Below, one piece after another: positions 36,509 through 50,637 of a DNA stretch of 64,000 bases. Position numbers and translations under genes: made by a program. The notes under the pieces were generated by a model, which saw nothing but the letters and a program-made list of their open reading frames with translations, was not told the origin of the DNA and made no database searches. This DNA comes from Aptenodytes patagonicus (lineage: Eukaryota; Chordata; Aves; Sphenisciformes; Spheniscidae). The first letter of the stretch is position 1; every line of letters begins with the position of its first letter. The DNA lies in assembly GCF_965638725.1 (NCBI RefSeq), contig NC_134957.1:17508101-17572100 (forward strand), written 5' to 3'.

Positions 36509-37805
36509 TGCTCAGGCGCAGGACAGGTAGTCTTGGTATTCAAGTATCACTGATTATTCTCAGCTCCACATTCTCGCTCCCTGGGCAAGTATTTTTACAG
36601 TACTTCTGGGCATGTAACATTTCAGCATTTCCCCAGTAGCGCAGCGCCATCATTCGCACTGTTCGACACTTGCAGTTCAGCCACGCTCTGCCATTGATAA
36701 AAAGAAAGGTTACCTGCCTGACCAACAGGCCTAGCTACACCTTACTACGTGGTCTACCCCAGATGTTCAAAAGGGTCATGCGGGAGATAATGGTGGAGTC
36801 GAGAATCTGCAGCTGTGACAGGAGCCAGCCATAGCGAACATACACACATCCAATGGGTAAGCATAGTGTGAGAGAGGGCGGTAACTGGAGATTGACTTGG
36901 TTTACCAAAAGGTTTTGTTAGTTTGGACCTCCCTCGCCTACCCCAGCACACCTCAAACGGGAAGCCACCTTACCCCAGAGGAGCATTTTCAGTGTGCTTC
37001 GCTTTCCAGCCCCGTAAAATGCATCCAGTGGCTAAACAGACACGTCTTTAGCAAATTCTGACAATGCTGCTTACTTTTCTTAGTAACATTTCATAAATCT
37101 ACCGGAAATGTAATCCAGTCTTCCCTGGGGTTAAGCAGTAGGAGGCTGACACTCCAAACAGTTACTGTAGCCGCTGTGGTCTATGGATCATAAAGTTAAG
37201 TCTGCCTTTTTCAAACCTGCCTCTAAAAGATTTTTTTTAAAACTATTTCAGTTTGTCTATTAGAAGATTTTATTCAAATTAACTCCTCTAAAATCAGTTG
37301 ATTTTTACCCCTTTTCTTTAAAAAATTGGTACGCTTTGCTCTCAAAGGTTTACAGTATGTGAAAAGGGAGACACAGCCTACTCTATCTGAAAAGAGCTGA
37401 CAAGGTTTCTCACACTAAGTGAGATTATATTCACAATAATGTTAGTTTTTATTCTCTGTTACTATTCCACCATATATATATGAAATAATTTCAACCAAGT
37501 CATTCAGGTCCATATTTATTAGTAAGCCTGTACACTGTCAATACTCGTGATGATGCCTGAAAGAAAGAACACTAATAGAACACAGTCTTCATGTTTCAGA
37601 TGCAAATTATTTAAAGATTTTCCCCGTTAACATCAATAGCCCAGACTAGCTTATTAAAAAAAAAAAAAAACCAAACGCCAAACATTGGGGACTGCAGTCC
37701 AACGCTACAGAAGGAATCACTTGGGGGTCGCCGAACAGCGCACAAGGTGTATCAATCTGATGCAGAAAGACGAGTGTTATTAGAGTTCCCAGGAGACAGT
37801 CTCTC

Positions 37806-40220
<2,415 letters not shown>

Positions 40221-40237
40221 GCACGAGTTTCTGCGAG

Positions 40238-40243
40238 TTTATT
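40238..40243 (-). terminator. Distal UPF3B poly(A) signal next to RPL39 promoter
   Basis: The plus strand reads TTTATT, so the minus strand has AATAAA, about 190 bp upstream of the RPL39 ATG and about 920 bp after the UPF3B stop. A second AATAAA on the minus strand lies at 40881-40886. Either could end UPF3B transcripts. Use of the distal one would put UPF3B cleavage within roughly 150 bp of the RPL39 start. Confidence 0.4.
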
Positions 40244-41163
40244 GGTTTTAGTACAAAATAGCTATGGCTAAAATTCGCTAGCTTAGGAGGAGCTGCTACT
40301 GGTGAAGTCTCTTTCTGGGCTGTAAAACAATACTTCAAGTTATGAGGGAAAATGAAGCGGTAGAGAGAGGGCAGGAGTTAGGAAACGTTTCAGGCTCTAA
40401 AGAAGGGAGAATGCTGGAAAAGAACAGGATGCTCAAACCAGCTACATTTGATTAAAAATAAGCATTTCAATGTAGGTAGACTTTACATGAGAATTTGTCA
40501 AGAAGTATTTCAATATTAAGCCAGCTTATTCATACACTCCAACTCAGTTACTTTATCCAGAGAACCACTGAAGAGGAAGGTCTCTCCCTCCCTAGCATTA
40601 TTACTGCAATGCCAGATGTTCTCCCCTTTCCATGCCAGAGGGCTCCTGTTCACTGGCACCTCAACAGCCCCAGCCTGCGTACCTGTCTCAGTGCTAGACT
40701 GACAGAATTTAGCTATCACCGCCTCGGGCAGGAGCACCACGCAACACAGCAACACCTGTGTTAACTCCGGGCAACTTCAAGCTTGCTCTGCTTAAGTGCA
40801 TCGAACACTGGCTCCGACCGCTTTACAGTAAAGCTCTGGCTTTAGATCCAGGCGTCATCTCCTCCTGACTGCATGACTCATTTATTATCATACTTAAGGC
40901 CATAAAGTCTTTCTACTTTGCAAAGATTCTCTTCTCTGTTGTAGTTAGATGCTGGGAAAATAAATTCGAATAACTGAAAATACAATGAGAACACATTTCA
41001 AATTCTGAATCTACAACTGAGGTTCTTTAACCAGAAACATCCAACAGCACAATGCCCCCTTTTCTTCCTTTGTTCCTTCTTCGCTTCGAAGGCACTTCTG
41101 GATTGCGTAGTACATGCTCTTTGGCTGCACAGACAGTCAGAACACATAAGGCTTGCATGCTAG

Positions 41164-44100
41164 TCACTCCTCTTCCTTCGTATTACTGGTCTCACTCTCT
41201 TGTTTCTTATCCGCTCCCTGATCTGTGGGCTTTGCAGCACTGTCTTCATACTGACACAATCTGCTTCGGCTTCGGGCTCCTGGCTGGTACAGCTGCATTG
41301 CTGGACGATCCTGAAATAAATCAAAACTATTTAGACTCTTTCGTAGCCCCATGCTATCATGGTTATTATGGCATCAGTGACACTAGAAATGGCTCAAATT
41401 CAAACTTTTCAAGGTGTTCTAAGTTAAACTATTCCACCACGGTGGCAATGTAACTTCAACTGTCTCAAACCAAGGTTGTCTCTGTTGTAAGGCAACATCC
41501 CTGTTCAAGCCACAAAGAACACTGCACAGTCAAAGTTATTTGTAAAGAGTTTCCTCCCGAGACAAGTTCAGCTCACCCTCTCTCAGAATAGAGGCCGACT
41601 TCAAAGCTTCCTCAAAACCTTGAGTTTCATTTGTACCCAATAATGCCTTAAGTGACACAGAAAACTTGCACACTGATGCTGCAAAACCAGATTTGCAGAC
41701 TATATAAAACTAAACTCAAGACATTATTTCTTGAGTCTACAGGAGATCTTCTGTCATATTCTGCATGTAGCAGTCTTGTTCCTGTTTTGGAGGAACCTGT
41801 TCAATCACTCTCCCACTTCGAGATGTATTTTCAGGCACGTATAGCATCAGCAGAGATAGTTAGATTACCGATGGTCAACCGACAGCTTGAAGATACAGCC
41901 TATGGCATAGGTCAGCAAATGAAAAGGGATCGGTGTCTTTACAATTTAGCCCATGGTATCTTGGCTTAATTCCTATATAGTGACAAGAAATACCACAGAC
42001 AGTTTAGCAAAGTTTAGTGGACAAACAGGCAAGCTTTCTAGCAATGGCAGAGTTTGTTACCAGAACAGGGAGAAGTTTCAACAGAGAAACCACGTGGTTC
42101 TTTTCCTCAAAGTGCTTTTATCCTAAACCCCACAAACTGGTCCTATGAATCAACACATGAATTTAAAGAAATCCAGCACCTTGTTTCTGATACGGTCCCT
42201 CTTAATTGTATCCTCTTTTTTATCGTCTTTGGTTACTTTCTCAGATTTGTCCGTGCTGCTGGTAAAGTCTGTAAGATCACTTTTCTTTCCCTTTTCTCTG
42301 AGTAAGTCTCTCTCCTTTTTCACCTCTTCCTCTTTTCTTCTAAAAACCTTCTCTTTCTCAAAGCGCTCTTTCTGCCTCCGACGCTCTTCTTCTTGGCGTC
42401 TCAGTTTCTCCCTCTGTGCTCTCTCATATTCTCTGTCTCTTTCAAAATCTCTATCTCGGTCCCTGTAGTCCTTTACACACTCATCTTCTGATCTGTATGA
42501 AAACAAAACTGAAAATTAAGCTCAAAAGATTCATCAAAACAGAGCGGGGGATCAATGTAATACTGGTGGAAATTTGCAGTACGAACAAGACAGACTGGTA
42601 GGTTCTAGGGAGCTTTTGGGAAGCTGTAATAACCTGAGTCATGCACGATAACCAGAAATGACACTGACTGCTAGCATTTCCTAGCCTTCTACCCACACAG
42701 CTGGCTGTCTCCTCACCTAAACTTCTCTGTCTCATCTCTTTCTCACGTGGCAGAACTGAACCTTGCACAGATCACGGAGCTGTTGAGAATGACACCTTCC
42801 ACTTTGACCTTTTACAAGACTTAAAGGGACTAGTAACTGGAGTACACCTCTCCTCTTGCCATGGTTATAACTCTCTCATTGCAAGGACAGTGCTCACAGC
42901 CTGTTGTAGGTCACCTACACCTGGGCTTCTTTCGCGGAGTTCCTGCAGTAAGTTGCAAAAATATTAAAATTTGTCCACTAGTGAAGAATTGTCAGGTAAT
43001 TCACACAGCTTTCTGTAATCACGGGGATGTGCACCGCACAGAGAACACATCCCATGCCGTATATCAGAAAAATAATCTGAAAGGAATTTCAAAACGTGGT
43101 CATGGCAGAGCAGCCTAAGCCTCAGTATGATCAGGAAACAAGGTATATATACATATATATATTTATAGCAAGTACTAGAATACTTTTTTGCCTTCTCTTC
43201 TTTTGTCTCCCCATCAGATCGTTTGGCAGATGCACTACTCGCATTTTTTTCCTCCCTCAGAGCCTCTTTTTCCAGTTTCTTGGATTTTTCTTTTTTCTCC
43301 AAGTCTTTTTCATCTTTTTCAGGCTTCTTAAGTAGCTACAAAGAAAACAGAAGTCTCAACTAAAAAGCTCACTCTGATACATATTGTCTGGCACAACACC
43401 GAAATTGCATCAAAGGAACCATAGTCCAGTAAGAAATAAACATTAAAGTAATGTTACTGCAAATCGTAGTATTTCTAAAAGCTGGAGTGTATGAGTAAGC
43501 ATAATCCACACAGCAGACTAGGATTTTTCTCCTAAACCAGGCCATTTTAGAAAGCTTAAAAACAGTCTCCATTCCATAGTGAATTCACGATTCCGTTTAC
43601 CACGGCATGTACAACAGTCACATGACAAAAGCTTTAAATATTACTATGAAGCATTACAGCATGTAAACCTTTACAATGCCTAATATTGAATATTACAAAA
43701 AAGTGGTAATTTACTAACATCAAACTCATGTGATTCTTCACACAATACTCAAAACACATTTTGAGAGACTGATATACAAATAGTAGGGGAAAGGGAGTGT
43801 AACAGTTTATAATAAAGAACTGTTCTAGACCTTAATCTTTGGTTCTTCTTTTGATCTGTCTCTTTCTTTTTCTGGGCATCTGTCTACTTTCTTCAGTTTT
43901 TCTGCTTCTTTTCTCTTCCTTCTCTCCTCCTCTTTCCATTTTCTTCTTTCTTCTTCTCTTTGTCTTTTTCTTTCCAATTCTCTCCTCCTCCTCTCCTCTC
44001 TTTTTTCTTCTCTCAGTCTCTGTGCATGTAAAAGCAAAGAGAAATAGTGTATTTCCACACTAGAAAACATCCCTTTAAGCCCAACAAGATACCCTGCCAC

Positions 44101-47100
44101 AAAGTGATAAAGTATTTCATCACCAAATAACTCACCTCAAAACCACCCCATTAGAAAAAAAAAAAAGTCCTGTCATCTCTATTGTTCTGTTGTGAACCTG
44201 AACATATTACAGCAGCGTTTCATTTTTTTTCCTCACTCGTAAGCCTTGATTGGTACTGTCTTAAAAAAAAACCCCAAAACCAAACACAACACTAGCCTCA
44301 GACTTTATCATTCTAATTTTAATTACATCTGCCCCATCTGTGATTTTCTCCATTGGTAGAAGTTAAAATGAGATTATGTGCTAGGAGAAAGATGGTCTGC
44401 AAGGACCTCGGCCATAACTGCATTAAAAATGAAAGCATTAAAATGGAATCTGGTTTGGCAGTGCCACAGAGATGTTTAGCTGTGACTGGAATGAACATAA
44501 AGCACCACCATCCCCACGAAGGCCAGCGTTCTAGTAGTTTAAAATACGTGAACCAGATGTTAACAGGGAAGCTGGGTCAAAAGCTGCTTCTTCAAAAGAA
44601 AGGGCAGAAACATATCAACGTACACATTGCAATGTACACACCCATGCTTTAAATGAACAAGTTGTACTTGCAAGCAACAAGAAGATTCTGGAGATAAGTC
44701 TTACCTGTTTATTTTTCAAGAAGTTCAATAAAGGAGTAGTCTTTTTAGCTAGAGAATATATATAAAAACAAATGTAAACAATTTGCCTTATCCAATACTG
44801 CAATACCTACAACAAAACCCTATATGAAGTGAAGAAGCCTTAGGCTGGATAACCCATATCTCCTCTCGCATACAGCAATACAGCAGTGAAACAAGTATTC
44901 CAGTCCTATCCCTGAACAGTGGCAACTATTAGGATTCTATAAACTTCTTTAGGACACTAATATGATATCCAGTACACCTATCTGTAAAAGGATATTCAGT
45001 CTGCATTAGGCTTTTCCCAGATTCTCTTACTTTGAAAGAGACACCTGTAACATGATTAAAAAGAGACTCTTCTGGTCATTTTTGTGGTCTTTTACCCAAC
45101 CACAGTATCTCTTAACTTATGCCTGCATGGAACATCACTGCTCACAGCATTTTGCATTAAACATCACTGCATCGCACTGAAATGCAGCCACTCCACAGCC
45201 TAGTCTGGCTAACAAACATCTGACTAGCGGCTTAAAACAGGAAGGAAGGTTATCATATAAAACTTAAACCTAGAGAAGAATTTAGAGCACGGGAGCAAAA
45301 TAAAATACACTGAATAATATTAGCCTAAAGGTTTAACAAATACCAAGCAAGCACACAAAAGAATTCAGTCTCCTCAAGGTTGAGACATCACAGCTTCAAA
45401 TTACACCACATACATTTCTTTGTGCTCTATGAAAATGTAACTGTAGTACATAGATTTCCATACCTATTAGCTCTTTGTTTCTTGCCTCTATTTCCTCCAA
45501 CAAAGTTTCAGGAGTGGAGGTTAATTTTTCATCATCTGCGCTGTAACTTTCCAAAAACTTCTTGTACTCTGGATCTACAGGGGAGGGGAAGGGAAAAAAA
45601 AAAACAAGAAAAAGAAAAAAAAAAAGGAAGAGAGATATACCGTAGCATGAAAAGAATTTGCATTGTGCACTGCTGGAAGTCTGGGTTAGATTTGCATAAG
45701 TTGTGTTGTTTATATGTCACCTTTTTATAAGTTGGCAGCTCCCAAATGAGCTGCTGCATTATGTTTGTCTAGGACAATCATATTTAATAGATTTGCAGCT
45801 GACAGAGCAGTGCTAATAACCTTCACGCATAATTAAGCAAACGTTCTGTCGATAAACTATGGTGTCACAGTAAAAACATTATATTCAAATTACTGCTAGG
45901 ACTTTCAAGTCTACACATGCAAAACAAACTAGTTAGCTATTATACCATCTTCGATAGTTCCAGTCTTGGCATCCTTTTTCTTACTCTTCTTTTTTGCAGC
46001 TTTCTGGAAAGGTGCAAACTCAACTATGGCAGCATATTCCTGACCTGTTAAAAGGAGAGGGAAAAAGACATTAAAAAAAGATGAAACAGATATAAAATAG
46101 CGTATATTGTCCATGTCTAAAGCAGGAAGATAAGCCTCACAAGAAATATGCAGTACTAGAAGAGACTACTTGGACAGCATAAAAAAATCTTGTATTTTGA
46201 AAGCCATTTAACAATAATCCATTTTAGAGACAGCAGAATTCATGAACTAAACACTCTCACTATGTTAACAAAACAGTAAATTCACAGACTCACAAGAAGG
46301 AGGAAATATGAGATTTAAGACTGCCCCTAACTGTCAGTTCAGCCACCTCAGCTACACCACACCACACAATATCCTCATCCTACAGACCATGCGTTCATTG
46401 TGCAAGTAGAAGAGAATATTTTAAGTTAATGCAACTGAGGCAAATCTCAATTTTTGGCAAAGTACAATAGAATGCAACACGTTACAGGCAGGCTTTCAAG
46501 TTTTATCTTCTGACAAGAATGCTACATTTACGGCTGCATAAATCCAATACTGCTGTTGGGTATGGCAAATACAGCGTGCTGTTACACTGCAAACCAGCTT
46601 ATTTAAAAGAATTAGGTGTTATTAGAACCCTGTCACGCAACCCTCCTAAATAAGGAAGAATCTTGTGGACAGAGCTTTGTGTCACGTAAAGCACCTGGCT
46701 GGATGAAATGTAAAACACGTGTACTTGAAACAAAGTTCACGGTGAAATCCTTAGCCTACTGAAGCCAAGAGGAAGGCTCTTGCTAAAGCTTTTGCTAAAT
46801 ATGTAAGTTTAAGGTCCATCAGTGACAGGCTAATGACTTTTAGTGCTACCCAACGTAAAGATTTTAAAATGCAAATTTTAAAAACATGAGATGTACTGAA
46901 TACCTAATGTGTATTTAGAAAAAAGATAAGCGGCAGCTAAATACTTGGATGCTTAACCAATGAATTAAACAAAATATGTTTCCTACAGATTAACGTCTCC
47001 AGAGAGCAGTCACTCTCACAACTTAGACTGCAGGAACAAGCCGTTCCTTTTACTGAATCAAGACGACCTACTCAGTTGTAAAGTGGAACAAGTAGTGATC

Positions 47101-48247
47101 CGAATTGAAAACTGACCAAAAAATAAGTCACACCGTTAGAAGTGTGCAGAACAGGTGAGGGGAGTAGCAGAGGGTGGCGTCATCAGCCTCAGCTTCATTC
47201 AGTTTGGACAGCGACACCACCTACTCACTTTCACTTTTCAGACTTTATACTCAGGTGTGACAATGCAAAGTTAACCTCAGTAACACAGCAACGGGTTTTA
47301 CGTTGATACCACTACTGCCCTGATGTGCACTCAACTGGGTTTTACACGTAATATACAAAATCAATTTAGACTAGTTTCCACAAAGCACAAGACATTTTCT
47401 TTGTTCTTTGAAATACCGCACGACGTGCATTTAAGGCACTAAACCCAAACAGATCGGAAGCGGCGTGTTAGGCCGCTCACACCCGTCCCTCTGAAATCCA
47501 ACCAGCACACTGCGTGCACAGCAGGAAAGATGTAAACACGCGGCCGAGCGCCGTTCACTTGCCTTTGTGATCGACAAAAACATAGCCGTCAAAGCGATCC
47601 CTGAAGAGGACTATGTCTTCCTGGTTTTTGAAGTTGATATAGGCTCTCGAGAACATGTGAGGGTACAAGCTGCAGAAAGGCAAGACCGAGAGAGCAAGGC
47701 TGAGCGGCCGGCGGCGCCTCTGGGGCCCGGCTGGCGGCAGCGGCGGCTCTCGGGAGCCGCCCGGGCGGGGCCGGCGGCCGTACCTGGAGTCGTTGGCGAA
47801 GAACTCGAAGTAGTCGTGCTCGGGCAGGGGCTGGAGGTGCTCCTCCAGCTGCTCCTTCGTCAGGCTGGGCGGCAGCCGGCGGATCACCACCTGCGGCGCG
47901 GCGACAGCGGTTAGGGCGGCCCGCGGCGCCGGGGAGCAAGCCGTCGTTGCCGCCGCCCCCCCCCCCGTCCCCCCCGGGCGGCCCCAGCCCGCCCCCCGAC
48001 GGCCGCCGCGCGAGGCCCGGTACCGCGGGCAGGGGGGGACCCACCCCCAGCGGCGCGCGGGCCCCACCTTGCTGAGCGTCTCCTTCTTGTCCTTGGGCCG
48101 CTCGAGGCGGTCGAGCTCGGCGCCGCCGGCCCTGCCGTCCGCGCCGGTGGCGGTCCCCGACCCCGTCCCCGTCCCCAGCAGGGCCCCCGGCCCGGCGGCG
48201 GGCCCGCGCCGCTCCCTGGGCCTGGCGTTTTCCTTGTCCTCCTTCAT
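41164..48247 (-). CDS. UPF3B: UPF3B, regulator of nonsense-mediated mRNA decay
   Basis: Exon-junction-complex adaptor that links UPF2/UPF1 to spliced mRNAs in nonsense-mediated decay; it shuttles between nucleus and cytoplasm. Coding exons are 48068-48247, 47784-47890, 47563-47669, 45946-46044, 45464-45574, 44705-44748, 43831-44019, 43184-43335, 42180-42492 and 41164-41310. The phases close to 482 aa (human 483). The RNP-type domain begins at residue 61 with [20 protein letters not shown] and includes YFEFFANDS and [11 protein letters not shown] long Lys/Arg/Glu-rich region follows. The last exon carries the exon-junction-binding motif [18 protein letters not shown]. The intron after exon 3 needs a GC donor (AG|GCAAGT), and the donor after exon 7 is weak (GTCTAG). 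The start MKEDKEN matches human MKEEKEH. Confidence 0.97.
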
Positions 48248-48695
48248 CCCGGGCCGCGGGACAGCGCCGCGCGCCCCCGCGCACCCATTGGCCGCCGCGC
48301 CTCTCGCGCGACTGCGCCTTAAAGGGCCACGAGCCGCGCCCTCGGCCGAGGCCTCCCCGCCCCGGCCCTGCCGGACTGCGGCTCCCGGCATGCACCGGGC
48401 CAGGCCGGACTGCGGCTCCCGGCATGCCCCCGGCGGGGCCCGCGGATCCCGGCGCCGCCCGCAGCCGGCGGGGCCAGCCCCCGGGGCCGGGGCCGGGGCG
48501 CGGCCACGGCCTCATTTCCTGCCCCGGCGCTGCCGAGGCGCAGCCCCCCAGCGGCGCTCTCGCTACCGCCCCCTTTCCGGGCCTGCCTCGGCGGTGACGG
48601 CGGGGCGCGGGGCAGGCCGGGAAGGCGCGCGGGGCAGGGCGGGAGTGCCCGCGGGGAGCCCGGGGCGGCGGTGCGGGCAGCGCGGCACCGGCGGG
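48248..48695. promoter_or_regulatory. Bidirectional UPF3B/NDUFA1 CpG-island promoter
   Basis: The two start codons face away from each other across about 450 bp of CpG-dense sequence, within an island running from about 47.7 to 49.2 kb. There is no TATA box. Two direct copies of a ZNF143-type motif lie near its centre-left. Such divergent pairs usually share one promoter region. Confidence 0.85.
48375..48427. promoter_or_regulatory. Two direct copies of a ZNF143 (Staf)-like motif
   Basis: ACTGCGGCTCCCGGCATGC occurs at 48375-48393 and again, identical, at 48409-48427, 34 bp apart start to start. The known ZNF143 site is ACTACAATTCCCAGCATGC; the copies keep ACT, the TCCC core and GCATGC and differ at a few A/G or T/C positions. 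This motif is common in divergent housekeeping promoters. Binding is inferred. Confidence 0.7.
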
Positions 48696-49450
48696 ATGTG
48701 GTACGAGATCCTGCCCGGCATGGCCATCATGGGCATCTGCCTCAGCATCCCCGGCCTCTCCACCGTCTACATGCACCGCTGGTGCAACGGCGGCAAGGTC
48801 AGCGCGGGGCGGGGCGAGCGGGCCGCCTACGCCCCCACCCCGGCGGCCCTGCCCGCGGCCCGGGGTCCCGGGGCTCCGCTTCCCCGCGGGATCCCTTCCC
48901 CCCCCCGCCCCCCCCCCCGGGGCCCCCCATTCCCTTTCCCCGGGGCCCCTTCCCCCTGAGATCCCCCTTCCCCCGGGGAGCCCCGGCCCCGGGGGCCGTA
49001 ACAGGCAGCGCTGTGCGTGCCCGCAGGAGAAGAGGATCGCCCGCTATCCCTACCAGTGGACCCTGATGGAAAGAGACAGGCGGCTCTCGGGCGTCAACAA
49101 GTACTACGTCTCCAAGGCAGGTGCCCGGGGCATCGGGCAGGTGCCGCTGGGAGGGAAGCGGGAGCCGCGCGCTGCTCCCCCCATCCCCGACCTCTGGGCT
49201 GGGGGCTCCCACGGCCTCTGCGGTGGGCACTGGTCGCTCTTGGGGCTGGGGGAAGCTCGCTCTGTACCTGCGGCTGGCCTGCCCGGGGGGGGACGGGCGT
49301 TTTAAATTTTTCTTTTGATTAGGACTTGGGTACTTCAGCATAGTTTGAAAACCGGCACTTTCAGCTATGCCCTCTTGCAAGTTAGCGACGACGGTGGTGC
49401 AGATACAGCTGTTACTTTTTCTTTTTCAGGGTCTGGAGAACATCGACTAA
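48696..49450 (+). CDS. NDUFA1: NADH dehydrogenase (ubiquinone) 1 alpha subcomplex subunit 1
   Basis: Single-span accessory subunit (MWFE) of mitochondrial respiratory complex I, needed for assembly of the inner-membrane arm. Coding exons are 48696-48797, 49027-49116 and 49430-49450, giving 70 aa, the same as human. The protein starts [20 protein letters not shown], where the hydrophobic segment is both targeting signal and membrane anchor. It continues with [10 protein letters not shown], then [31 protein letters not shown]. The start context GGGATGTGG is set by homology. To keep the conserved SKGLENID end, intron 2 must use a GC donor (AAG|GCAGGT) with acceptor TTTTTCAG. An AATAAA signal lies at 49504-49509. 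Confidence 0.96.
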
Positions 49451-49503
49451 GGTGGCGGCACTTTGAAGAATCCACATACCTATATGAAATGATTTAACTC
49501 TTT

Positions 49504-49509
49504 AATAAA
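49504..49509 (+). terminator. NDUFA1 poly(A) signal
   Basis: AATAAA 54 nt after the NDUFA1 stop, giving a very short 3'UTR as in other vertebrates. Confidence 0.8.
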
Positions 49510-49561
49510 GATACACATGTATTCAGCCCGTGTATGGGTGTTGCTGCTGTGTATGTCTCCC

Positions 49562-50637
49562 CTTCTCAGCTGGGCAGGGGAGAGAAAATGTAACAAAAAG
49601 CTCATGGGTCAAGATAAGGACAGGGACCACTCAGCAGTTACCATCACGGGCAAAACAGACTCGACTTGGGGAAATTAATTTTAATTTATTACCAACCAAA
49701 TCAGAGTAGGGTGATGAGAAATAAAACTAAATCTTAAAACACCTTCCCCCCACCCCTCCCTTCTTCCCAGGCTCAACTTCACTCCCAATTTTCTCTACCT
49801 CCTCCCCCCAGCGGCACAGGGGGACGGGGAATGGGGGTTGCAGTCAGTTCATCACACGTCTCTGCTGCTCCTTCCTCCTCAGGGGGAGGACTCCTCACAC
49901 TCTTCCCCTGCTCCAGCGTGGGGTCCCTCCCACGGGACACAGTCCTCCACAAACTTCTCCAACGTGAGTCCTTCCCACGGGCTGCAGTCCTTCATGAACT
50001 GCTCCAGCATGGGTCCCTCCCACGGGGTGCAGTCCCTCAGGAACAGACTGCTCCAGCGTGGGTCCCCCACGGGGTCACAAGTCCTGCCAGCAAACCTGCT
50101 CCAGCGTGGCCTCCTCTCTCCACAGGGTCACAGGTCCTGCCAGGAGCCTGCTCCAGCACGGGCTTCCCACGGGGTCACAGCCTCCTTCGGGTGCATCCAC
50201 CTGCTCCAGCGTGGGGTCCTCCACGGGCTGCAGGTGGATATCTGCTCCACCGTGGACCTCCATGGGCTGCAGGGGGACAGCCTGCCTCACCATGCTCTTC
50301 ACCACGGGCTGCAGGGGAATCTCTGCTCCGGCGCCTGGAGCACCTCCTCCCCCTCCTTCTTCACCGACCTCAGTGTCTGCAGAGTTGTGTCTCTCACATA
50401 TTCTCACTCCTCTCTCCCAGCTGCTGTTGTGCAGCAGTTTTTTCCCCTTTGTAAATACATTATCCCAGAGGCGCTACCACCGTCGCTGGTGGGCTCGGCC
50501 TTGGCCAGCAGTGGGTCCATCTTGGAGCCGGCTGGCATCAGCTCTATCAGACATAGTGGAAGCTTCTGGCATCTTCTCACAGAAGCCACCCCTGCAGCCC
50601 CCCCACTACCAAAACCTCGCCATGCAAACCCAATACA
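49562..50637 (-). mobile_element. Avian endogenous retrovirus solo LTR with internal tandem motif (type 2)
   Basis: A block of about 1.07 kb matching from memory a common bird LTR. Its plus strand has the recurring unit CTCCAGCGTGGGTCCC, interleaved with CCCACGGG(G/C) and TGCAG blocks, repeated about ten times between roughly 49.9 and 50.35 kb. On the minus strand an AATAAA lies near 49.69 kb. The right terminus is near AACCCAATACA at 50637; the left border is approximate. No retroviral coding region is attached. I think it is of the ERVL group. The open frames across it are side effects of the repeats. It sits just after the NDUFA1 poly(A) site. Confidence 0.7.

Larger units (their letters stand above)
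32528..37805. other. Intergenic SOWAHD-RPL39; possible unrecognised minus-strand exons
   Basis: No known gene is recognised across about 5 kb. Three minus-strand open segments have flanking splice signals and mutually compatible phases, and are listed separately. A T-run on the minus strand near 37655-37670 and an AATAAA-type minus signal at 37515-37520 lie after the RPL39 stop; whether RPL39 uses that signal is uncertain. The rest shows nothing I can name. Confidence 0.5.

Noticed and set aside
47589-48776. Long minus-strand open frame (395 codons) across the UPF3B/NDUFA1 promoter
   Set aside because: It is out of frame with UPF3B and NDUFA1, GC-driven, and explained by the verified exons of the two genes.
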